DNA from: Marinovum sp.
Lineage (GTDB): Bacteria > Pseudomonadota > Alphaproteobacteria > Rhodobacterales > Rhodobacteraceae
Direction: 5' to 3'
NCBI GenBank assembly: GCA_002684375.1
Contig: NYVC01000022.1
Coordinates: forward strand, 43,744 to 51,392
Length of the DNA stretch: 7,649 bases
Shown here one piece after another: positions 1 to 5,839 of the stretch; positions within the stretch are counted from its first letter, which is position 1; the number at the start of each line of letters is the position of its first letter. The notes under the pieces were generated by a model. It saw only the letters and a list, made by a program, of their open reading frames with translations, searched no databases and was not told the DNA's origin. Position numbers and translations under genes: made by a program.

Positions 1-252
1 AACCCCAAAGCGGTCTTGGCTTGGGTGGCAATTATAGCGCTTGGCTTACCGCCCGAAGCCCCGCTCTGGGTAGGTTTGGCGATCGTTTTTGGCTGTTTCG
101 GTCTGTCGATTGCGGTGCATCTGACATATGCGCTGGTATTTTCGACACCCGTTATGTCGAGCCTCTATTTGCGGGCTCGGCGCGGTATTCAGGCGACTTT
201 GGGGGTATTTTTCACCTTTGCAGGTCTGAAATTGTTACTTTCAAGGCCGTGA
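1..252 (+). CDS. LysE/RhtB-family amino-acid exporter, C-terminal fragment (5' end outside window)
   Basis: The reading frame is open from base 1 and ends at TGA 250-252, giving the last 83 residues of a protein that starts left of the window. It opens with N-P-K-A, the short motif that in LysE/RhtB-family translocators precedes the second half of the protein. Two or three hydrophobic segments follow (about residues 7-17, 21-43 and 63-79), and the tail has the arginine-rich loop and short last helix (LRARRGIQATLGVFFTFAGLK) typical of the family. These inner-membrane proteins export amino acids or related metabolites; the substrate here cannot be told. The gene ends 3 bases before the stop of the convergent minus-strand demethylase-like gene, so it is not part of that operon. 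The family call is fairly secure, the function is not. Confidence 0.8.
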   Translation, partial: NPKAVLAWVAIIALGLPPEAPLWVGLAIVFGCFGLSIAVHLTYALVFSTPVMSSLYLRARRGIQATLGVFFTFAGLKLLLSRP

Positions 253-255
253 GGG

Positions 256-1368
256 TCATGCAAATGGTAGGGCGCTCAACGCACCGGCCCGTCGACTGCC
301 GTCATGATATTGCACCTCAACCGGGGTGCCGATATCCCAATGCGCGCGGTCGATCAGCGACAGGCCGATATTGCGTTGCAAACGTGGGGACCAGATGCCC
401 GAGGTGATCTGGCCGACCTGATACGCGCCAACCATCACTGGCCATGGGATCGCACAGGTCGGGCAGGCGGGCCCGTCAAACATCACGCCGCGGATTTCGC
501 GGGCCACGCCGTCACGTGCGACTTTTTGCAGGGCCTCACGGCCGATAAAATCAATTGACCCGTCGAGGGTGCAAAATTTACCCAGGCCAAATTCCAGCGG
601 ATTGGTCTCGCGGGTCATCTCATTGCCGTATGAAAACAGCCCGCCCTCGATACGTTCAATCAGGTTGGGGCACCCGGGAGTGATATTATGTCTTTCACCG
701 GCTTGCCAGACCGCATCCCACAGTGCGGGGCCAAATCTGGCGCCGTTGAGATAAATCTCAAACCCGCCCTGGCGGGAATAGCCCGAGCGCGCAACCAGTT
801 GCGGCGTGCCCTGAAAATCAAACCAGCCGTATTTGAAAAACCCGACATCGCGAATACCGTCGCCAAACAACTCTGCCAATAGATCTTCTGCTTTTGGTCC
901 CTGCACCGCTAGCGGTGACACGTCAGGTTCGCAGATCGCCACATCCAGTCCGGCGCCAATCGCCAGCCCCTTGGCATACAACAGCACATCACTATCGGCG
1001 ATCGACAGCCAGAATTTGTCATCGGTCAGTTTCAACAGCACCGGATCATTGATGATCCCGCCGTTGGTATCGGTGATGGGCACATATAAACAATCGCCTG
1101 GTTTGGCCTTGGCAATGGCGCGGGGTGTCATCCACTGGACCAGCTGCTCGGCATCCGGCCCTTCAATTTCAACCTGTCTTTGACACGAGACGTCCCACAT
1201 CTGAACATGGTCGCACAGATGCCAGTAATCATCTTCAACGCTGGGCTGAAAGGCCTTGGGCAGAAGCATGTGGTTGACCACCGAAAACCCCCGAACGCCT
1301 GCAGCTTCCACCCGGTCCGTATAAGGGGTGCGCCTAATACGGCGCGACATATTAAGACCGTCAGCCAT
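256..1368 (-). CDS. DmdA-like GcvT-family tetrahydrofolate-dependent demethylase
   Basis: This 370-residue protein of the GcvT/aminomethyltransferase family probably moves a methyl group from a methylated substrate to tetrahydrofolate in the cytoplasm. Family-like stretches, from memory of DMSP demethylase (DmdA): SRRIRRTPYTDRVEAAGV near the N terminus, HVQMWDVSCQRQVEIEG (54-70), GGIINDPV (103-110, where GcvT has Asp-Asp), the folate-binding-type GGFEIY (201-206), GCPNLIERIE (232-241) and a C-terminal GcvT barrel from about 290. Length matches DmdA (about 365-370). One difference is SGYS at 195-198, where DmdA proteins I recall have SGW. The ATG abuts the upstream stop (TAAATG), with AGGAG five bases before it. 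It is the last gene of a four-gene operon that contains none of the usual DMSP demethylation partners (dmdB, dmdC, dmdD). The substrate may therefore be DMSP or another S-, N- or O-methyl compound. The family is certain, the substrate open. Confidence 0.85.
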   Translation of the reverse strand: MADGLNMSRRIRRTPYTDRVEAAGVRGFSVVNHMLLPKAFQPSVEDDYWHLCDHVQMWDVSCQRQVEIEGPDAEQLVQWMTPRAIAKAKPGDCLYVPITDTNGGIINDPVLLKLTDDKFWLSIADSDVLLYAKGLAIGAGLDVAICEPDVSPLAVQGPKAEDLLAELFGDGIRDVGFFKYGWFDFQGTPQLVARSGYSRQGGFEIYLNGARFGPALWDAVWQAGERHNITPGCPNLIERIEGGLFSYGNEMTRETNPLEFGLGKFCTLDGSIDFIGREALQKVARDGVAREIRGVMFDGPACPTCAIPWPVMVGAYQVGQITSGIWSPRLQRNIGLSLIDRAHWDIGTPVEVQYHDGSRRAGALSALPFA

Positions 1369-1719
1369 TTACTCTCCTGACCACCAAATTGAATATGAAT
1401 TTGGTGAAAGGATCACCGGTATATGATAGCGTGCTGCGGCGTTGGGCATGGCAAACCGCACCACGACCTCGTCCATTATCTGCGCGCCGCTGCGTGTGAT
1501 ATCTCTGGCCTGCCAATAGGCACCGGTTCCAAACACCAGCTCGTATTTTGCCGCCGGATCGATCAGATCTTCGGCGATGTCCTGAACCAGACGACCGCCG
1601 TCGTCCATTGCGGTGTCAAACAGCGTCTCGCCGGTGTTCAGATTACGCAGGCTGACGGCAATGCCGCCCGCATGGGTGCCGTCAACGCCGTTCAGCGTGT
1701 GAGAGGAGACAACTGCCAT
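1369..1719 (-). CDS. Transthyretin-like / 5-hydroxyisourate hydrolase-like protein
   Basis: This 116-residue protein has the full transthyretin-like layout. The N terminus (VSSHTLNGVDGTHAGGI) corresponds to the THVLD...G.PA segment of hydroxyisourate hydrolases, and DDGGR (39-43), YELVFGTGAYW (59-69) and RYHIPVILSP (97-106) follow. The three residues expected at the catalytic site of HIU hydrolases are present: His7, Arg43 and His99. The C-terminal Y-R-G-S signature of that enzyme is missing; the chain ends SYSIWWSGE. True HIU hydrolases open the ring of 5-hydroxyisourate in uric acid breakdown, but no uricase, OHCU decarboxylase or allantoinase gene lies nearby. I infer a hydrolase for a different cyclic substrate, or a diverged HIU hydrolase. 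The ATG overlaps the upstream lyase stop by one base (TAATG) with no visible ribosome-binding site, so translation probably depends on reinitiation. Confidence 0.85.
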   Translation of the reverse strand: MAVVSSHTLNGVDGTHAGGIAVSLRNLNTGETLFDTAMDDGGRLVQDIAEDLIDPAAKYELVFGTGAYWQARDITRSGAQIMDEVVVRFAMPNAAARYHIPVILSPNSYSIWWSGE

Positions 1720-3449
1720 TATTCGATCGACGCTTTATCGCGTTTGTCGGAAGTGGCGGCAACAATCGGGCTGATGACTCCGCGGCATTTGACATTGACG
1801 CAGGCGGTTTTACCACTGGCCATTGCGCGGCGCAGCGCCGGGGCCAATTGTTCACGGCGCTCGACCAATTCGCCGTGACCACCAAGCCCTTCGAACATCG
1901 AATGAAAGGGGATGTCGCGAAAATCAGTGGCAAAATGCTGACCGTTGGAAAACAGTCGCTCTTGTTGCTGGCTGATACAGTCCAACCCGCCGTTGTTATC
2001 GATCACCACCACGATGGGCAGGTTTTCCTGAAACGCCGCCTCGATTGAAAGCCCCCCTGACAGAAAGGCACCGTCCCCGCTGATCACCACCACCGATTTA
2101 TCGGGGTGGGTGGCTTTGGCCGAAATGCCGAACGATACCCCAACACCCAGCAGAGAGTAATTGCCCGGATGCATGATGCCCCCCAGTTTTTGACCATTCC
2201 AGCCCGCCATATTAACGGCAATTTCCGACCAGAAATGCGTGTTGCCGCCGTCAAAGATCAGCCAGTCCTCTTCGCCCAATTCCGCCTGTACGTCCAGTGA
2301 CAGTTGCAGCGGGTGCATTTTGCGACCGGCGGCGGCATCAGCTGCAGATTCTTCGGCAATATGATCTGACCAATGTTTGACCCAGTCGCCGCGACGCTGA
2401 CGCTGCAGGTCGAACCACGCATCCCATGTTTTGCCCACATCCAGCAAGGCTGTCAGTAACGCCCCGGGATCGGACAACAGCACCTCGTCGGCAGCGCGGT
2501 TATAATCAAGCTCTTCATGACTGCCATTGACACAAACCAGAGTGGTGTCTTCGCCAAAAAACGGCGGGTTGCCAAAATTCATCTGATTGTCGAGGCGGCC
2601 GCCGATCATTATGATGACATCTGCCTGTTGAATCGCCTCTTTTGAGGGATGGTACTGGTGAAAATCTGCCAGCCCCATATAGGCCTCACATTCTTCGCCC
2701 AATAGTTTTTGGTGGTAGGGTACGTTAAAAATCGGCAGGCGCAGGTTTTTGCCTGCTGTCTCAAGAGCTTTTTCTGCCCCCGACCACCAGACGCCGTGAC
2801 CGCCAATAATCAAGGGCCGTTCGGCGTTGTGCAGCAGACCCATGACCCGCGCCAGCGCAGTGGGATCGGGCCAGGCGCGCGGGATTGGGCGTGGGCCGCG
2901 GGCAAAGGGGCGCTCGTCCAGACCGGCATCCTCATCATAGGACGAAAACATCAAATCGACCGGCAGGCTGATATGCACAGGACCCGGATAGCCGGTGGTG
3001 GCCGCGGTCCAGGCGCGATCGACAAATTCGCTGATTCTTTCTCCATCGGTGATCTGGACCGAATATTTCACCAGCGGCGCGGCAATCGCCACATCGTCGA
3101 TCTCTTTAAATCCGCCCGAGCCCTGCCGTTTGAGTGTTGACGAGCCGGTGACAAAAATCACCGGCGCTCGTTCGCCGCCCGCCTCAAGCATCGCCGGAAC
3201 GGCATTCGCAAACCCTTCGGGGCCCACCAGACAGACCGATGGTTTGCGGGTGATCCTTGTGTGGCCATCGGCCAGATGGCCAGCGATCTGTTCATGGGGA
3301 CAGTTGATCACCGGCATCTGACAATTCATAAAACCCTCAAGTGCTGGGTTGCAGAACCCGCCGGCAAGGGTAAATACATGATCAACGCCTTTTTCCTTCA
3401 GCGCGCGGGCGAGGATTTCACCGCCGCGCAACCGTGTTTTCTGTGTCAT
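1719..3449 (-). CDS. Thiamine-diphosphate-dependent lyase/decarboxylase (acetolactate synthase / oxalyl-CoA decarboxylase / 2-hydroxyacyl-CoA lyase superfamily)
   Basis: This 576-residue enzyme has the three-domain layout of the family: an N-terminal pyrimidine-binding domain (about 5-170) with the catalytic Glu53 in PHEQIAGHLADG, a central domain (about 195-335), and a C-terminal diphosphate-binding domain (about 375-555) with the Mg-ThDP motif GDG (458-460) ending in NN (485-486). In the central domain GGRLDNQMNFG (283-293) resembles the RL...FG stretch of oxalyl-CoA decarboxylases and 2-hydroxyacyl-CoA lyases, although overall it reads as a generic acetolactate-synthase-like protein. Glu53 argues against glyoxylate carboligase, which lacks that Glu. 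No small regulatory subunit (ilvH) is adjacent, so a catabolic role is more likely than branched-chain amino-acid synthesis. The start has a strong GGAGGT five bases before the ATG and overlaps the upstream oxidase stop as ATGA. It may cleave the 2-oxo acid made by that oxidase; this is inference. Confidence 0.85.
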   Translation of the reverse strand: MTQKTRLRGGEILARALKEKGVDHVFTLAGGFCNPALEGFMNCQMPVINCPHEQIAGHLADGHTRITRKPSVCLVGPEGFANAVPAMLEAGGERAPVIFVTGSSTLKRQGSGGFKEIDDVAIAAPLVKYSVQITDGERISEFVDRAWTAATTGYPGPVHISLPVDLMFSSYDEDAGLDERPFARGPRPIPRAWPDPTALARVMGLLHNAERPLIIGGHGVWWSGAEKALETAGKNLRLPIFNVPYHQKLLGEECEAYMGLADFHQYHPSKEAIQQADVIIMIGGRLDNQMNFGNPPFFGEDTTLVCVNGSHEELDYNRAADEVLLSDPGALLTALLDVGKTWDAWFDLQRQRRGDWVKHWSDHIAEESAADAAAGRKMHPLQLSLDVQAELGEEDWLIFDGGNTHFWSEIAVNMAGWNGQKLGGIMHPGNYSLLGVGVSFGISAKATHPDKSVVVISGDGAFLSGGLSIEAAFQENLPIVVVIDNNGGLDCISQQQERLFSNGQHFATDFRDIPFHSMFEGLGGHGELVERREQLAPALRRAMASGKTACVNVKCRGVISPIVAATSDKRDKASIE

Positions 3450-4681
3450 CTATGACCTCCGGTCTTGTGATGTTCTGTCGGTATTAGCGCAATATTTTCT
3501 GTGGTAAGGGCGGACGATATTTGTGTGTCCCCATAAAGGCATTGCGGGGTGATATCGGGCACAGAACAAGTGCCAATCTGTGCCATGGCGGTGCTGATCT
3601 CTAGGGTGACCTCATCGAGATATGCCCTCAAACCCCGCCCACCTGCTGCACCGAGGGCGAACATAACCGGACGTCCCAACATGACGAAATCCGCCCCGAG
3701 CGCCAAGGCTTTGATGACGTCCTCGCCATGGCGTACGCCACTGTCAAAAATTACCGGATAGTTCGGGCCCACCGCTGCCCGGATCGGGGGCAGCAATGTT
3801 ACTGAAGATGGGGCGCTGTCCAATTGGCGACCACCATGATTCGAGACCCAAATGGCGTCGGCTCCAGCCGCTTGAATATGCCGGGCGTCTTCGGTTGAGG
3901 TAACGCCCTTGATGATCAGTTCTCCGCTCCAGACCTGTCGCAATTGATCGAGAAATGTCCAGTCGGCGCCGGCCCGACTGCTGTTGCGGTCAAATCCGCC
4001 ACTGTTGGGATGTTTGTAATTGGCGGTTTCGGGTATGCCGTGCCACAGCATCGACAATGACCATTGCGGGTGCAGGGCAAAATCCAAAAACTGCTTTGGT
4101 CCGATGCGAAATGGCACTTCAAAGCCGTTTTTGTGATCTCGCACGCGGCGCGATACCTGAGGCACATCGACGGTCAGGATCAGTTTCTGATAACCGGCCT
4201 GTTTGGCGCGCTCGACAAAGCTCATCGTCTGTTCGGTGCTGCCGCTGGCATAAAGCTGAAACCACGCGTTATCCCCAGCCAGTTGCCGCATATTTTCAAG
4301 GGGTATCGAGGCGGCAGTCGAGAGGCCAAGCGGGATGTTTCTTGCGGTACATTGATCCGCCATAATCTGGTCAGCCCCGGGGTAGGTCAGCCCGCACATT
4401 CCCATGGGAGCGATTCCGAAAGGAGCGTCAAAAACCTGTCCCAAAAGATGGGTTTTCAGGCACCGTTCGGTAACATTTCGCAAGGCGCGGGGTTGCAGAT
4501 TGACCGCATCAAAACCGGCGCGATTGCGTGCAGGCGCAGTCTCACGGCCTGCAGCACCGTCGATAAAATCATAAATCATTCGGGGAAGACGGCGCTTTGC
4601 TGCCCGTCTGGCATCATCATAAGTGACAATTTCTGCCCCAAAGGCTAGGCGATTCTTACGTGTGTTTTCGTTCGCCGGCAT
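3446..4681 (-). CDS. FMN-dependent alpha-hydroxy-acid oxidase/dehydrogenase (glycolate oxidase / LldD / mandelate dehydrogenase family)
   Basis: This 411-residue TIM-barrel flavoenzyme oxidises an L-2-hydroxy acid to the 2-oxo acid, passing electrons to oxygen or a quinone/cytochrome. Family residues are in order: APMG (91-94), WFQLY with Tyr144, LTVDVP with Asp172, Arg179, Lys258 (IIKGV), the signature SNHGGRQLD (280-288) with catalytic His282 and Arg285, and the FMN-phosphate region FDSGVRHGEDVIKALALGAD (312-331). At the site of spinach glycolate oxidase Tyr24 this protein has Phe39 (IYDFIDG). I chose the ATG at 4681 because AGGAAAG lies about six bases before it. A GTG at 4726 would add 15 residues but has no good ribosome-binding site and would overlie the likely promoter. 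It is the first gene of the operon and overlaps the lyase gene by four bases. The class is certain; the substrate (lactate, glycolate, mandelate or another) is not. Confidence 0.92.
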   Translation of the reverse strand: MPANENTRKNRLAFGAEIVTYDDARRAAKRRLPRMIYDFIDGAAGRETAPARNRAGFDAVNLQPRALRNVTERCLKTHLLGQVFDAPFGIAPMGMCGLTYPGADQIMADQCTARNIPLGLSTAASIPLENMRQLAGDNAWFQLYASGSTEQTMSFVERAKQAGYQKLILTVDVPQVSRRVRDHKNGFEVPFRIGPKQFLDFALHPQWSLSMLWHGIPETANYKHPNSGGFDRNSSRAGADWTFLDQLRQVWSGELIIKGVTSTEDARHIQAAGADAIWVSNHGGRQLDSAPSSVTLLPPIRAAVGPNYPVIFDSGVRHGEDVIKALALGADFVMLGRPVMFALGAAGGRGLRAYLDEVTLEISTAMAQIGTCSVPDITPQCLYGDTQISSALTTENIALIPTEHHKTGGHR

Positions 4682-4694
4682 TGTGACTTTCCTA
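4675..4694 (-). promoter_or_regulatory. Ribosome-binding site deciding the oxidase start
   Basis: On the minus strand AGGAAAG precedes the ATG at 4681 by about six bases, whereas the GTG at 4726 has no purine-rich site at suitable distance. This favours the shorter 411-residue product. Confidence 0.6.
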
Positions 4695-4810
4695 GATATT
4701 GCGCCAACAATAGAGTGGTTTAACACGATAGAGCAATTCGCTTTTTTTCGGCAGTCTATAGGTGTGCGCTATGGTTCCGGTTGTGAGGTCCGCAGTGGGC
4801 AAACCGATGT
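4682..4810 (-). promoter_or_regulatory. Intergenic control region of the four-gene operon (candidate promoter)
   Basis: This 129-bp gap separates the transporter stop from the oxidase start. Read on the minus strand it has a run of seven A (4748-4742), then TTGCTC (4736-4731) as a possible -35. A 16-base spacer leads to TCTATT (4714-4709), a weak -10 matching four of six consensus bases. ATAGAG occurs twice on the plus strand (4710-4715 and 4728-4733) with a period of 18 bases. No convincing transporter terminator is visible. The promoter call rests on weak matches only. Confidence 0.3.
4697..4712. promoter_or_regulatory. Candidate operator palindrome TATTG-N6-CAATA
   Basis: TATTG and CAATA form a perfect five-base inverted repeat around a six-base spacer, 16 to 31 bases before the oxidase ATG at 4681. 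It overlaps the proposed -10 and likely transcription start, where a repressor would bind. A five-base arm can arise by chance, and no regulator gene is in the window. Confidence 0.25.
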
Positions 4811-5659
4811 CTAGCTCATGATGCCCAGACCCAAAACACCTGAAAATGTCAATGACACGCAGATCCAATGGGCGCGTGTCATTGGCTCATTCAGAAACGC
4901 CCAAGCCAGAATAACCGTTATCATGCCAAAAATTGACGAAGTGACAGAGGCATATTCACTGTGTGGCCATAACCCGGCAAGGCTTACGCAGCCAAGCGCC
5001 AGTGTGTCCAACCCGCCCATACCAATTAACAGCGGCAACTGTGCTCTGGCGGGTGTAACCTTTTGATGCCCCAGAAAAGCCATGATGAGAACGGCGCTAA
5101 AGGCGACGGTTCTGGTGATCAGCATGCTCAAGGCTTCGTCACCTGTGGCCACAGCGGCTTGGCCAAAACCAAAGGTTGCGGCGAATGCGGCTGCTGCTGT
5201 CGTCGCCCAGATTATGGCTTTGTTTTGGTTTAAGCCTTTTTGACCATTATCTGACAGTATGGCGACCCCGGATACGCCGGTCAGGATGCTGAGCACTGCG
5301 ACTGATTGTGCCAGCGACAAAGGCACGCCTGCAGCCGTGCTCCAACCAACCGAAAGGATTGGATAGGCACCAATAATCGGTGCGACCAGACGGACTGGTC
5401 CGATGCTAAAGGCAATATAAAGTGCAACGGCGGCGACAGCAAAGCTGAGCCCAGAGGCGATGCTGAGCTGATAATACAGCGCGGTCATCCCCATCGGATG
5501 GCTGAACATCAGGGCAACGCCAGTCAAGACGATAATGCCACTGGCCAAAACCGTTAGTAGGCTGGCAAAAATGCCAGAGGATTGGCTGACGCTGCGGACA
5601 CAAAAATCATGCAAACCCCAAGCGAAGGCTGCGCAAATTCCAAGACATAAAGCAATCAT
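4811..5659 (-). CDS. EamA/DMT-superfamily inner-membrane transporter
   Basis: The 282-residue protein is hydrophobic throughout, with about ten predicted membrane helices arranged as two EamA repeats. The N terminus (MIALCLGICAAFAWGLHDF) is the usual first helix of the family, and the tail NEPMTRAHWICVSLTFSG is the usual junction between the last two helices. I prefer the ATG at 5659 because it begins at helix 1. A GTG at 5707 would add 16 non-conserved, mostly hydrophilic residues. Neither start has a clear ribosome-binding site. Members export or import metabolites such as amino acids and other small molecules; the substrate cannot be assigned. It follows the terminator of the gmaS gene and precedes the oxidase operon on the same strand with a 129-bp gap, so it may be a single-gene unit or may serve the operon downstream. 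The family call is firm and the function unknown. Confidence 0.85.
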   Translation of the reverse strand: MIALCLGICAAFAWGLHDFCVRSVSQSSGIFASLLTVLASGIIVLTGVALMFSHPMGMTALYYQLSIASGLSFAVAAVALYIAFSIGPVRLVAPIIGAYPILSVGWSTAAGVPLSLAQSVAVLSILTGVSGVAILSDNGQKGLNQNKAIIWATTAAAAFAATFGFGQAAVATGDEALSMLITRTVAFSAVLIMAFLGHQKVTPARAQLPLLIGMGGLDTLALGCVSLAGLWPHSEYASVTSSIFGMITVILAWAFLNEPMTRAHWICVSLTFSGVLGLGIMS

Positions 5660-5761
5660 CGTACTGGCAATGGCCCCTGTATTGTGTTGCCATAAGGCGC
5701 ACACCACCGCTCATGGTCGGTCGCGCAAGTCTATGATTTTCAGAGGCTTCTTACCAGTTAA

Positions 5762-5790
5762 AAGAGCGCCCTAGGTTGTCAGGCGCTCTT
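5762..5790 (-). terminator. Rho-independent terminator after gmaS
   Basis: A perfect nine-base inverted repeat, AAGAGCGCC (5762-5770) and GGCGCTCTT (5782-5790), surrounds an 11-base loop. Read on the minus strand the stem runs into TTTT followed by AAC. On the plus strand no T run follows the stem. It lies 50 bases past the gmaS stop codon, so it closes the mgs-gmaS transcript and separates it from the transporter gene. Confidence 0.75.
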
Positions 5791-5839
5791 GGGTAGATCT
5801 TTTAGTGCCGGAAGGCAGAGGCCGCTTGCAGGAGCTGTG

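Noticed and set aside
1369..1719. Naming the small gene as a true 5-hydroxyisourate hydrolase of uric acid degradation
   Set aside because: The YRGS signature is missing and no purine-degradation partner is in the window, so only the fold is asserted.
1423..1878. Plus-strand open frame of 151 codons across the transthyretin-like/lyase junction
   Set aside because: It is antisense to two well-supported genes and shows no family features.
1719..3449. Glyoxylate carboligase or biosynthetic acetolactate synthase
   Set aside because: Glu53 is present, unlike glyoxylate carboligase, and no ilvH-type regulatory subunit is next to the gene.
4064..4648. Long plus-strand open frame of 194 codons inside the oxidase gene
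   Set aside because: It lies antisense to a gene with clear catalytic motifs, and its translation looks like no family I know.
4682..4726. N-terminal extension of the oxidase from a GTG at 4726
   Set aside because: It has no ribosome-binding site, whereas the ATG at 4681 has AGGAAAG, and the extension would cover the likely promoter.
4731..4748. Short plus-strand hairpin (AGC/GCT) followed by seven T as a terminator
   Set aside because: The stem is only three to four bases long and no plus-strand gene lies upstream.
4785..4810. Inverted repeat CGGTT/AACCG after the transporter as a terminator
   Set aside because: The arms are five bases with a loop of about 20 and no T run follows.
5607..5714. 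Small minus-strand open frame of about 35 codons overlapping the start of the transporter gene, as a leader peptide
   Set aside because: It has no ribosome-binding site or attenuator structure and is most likely chance.
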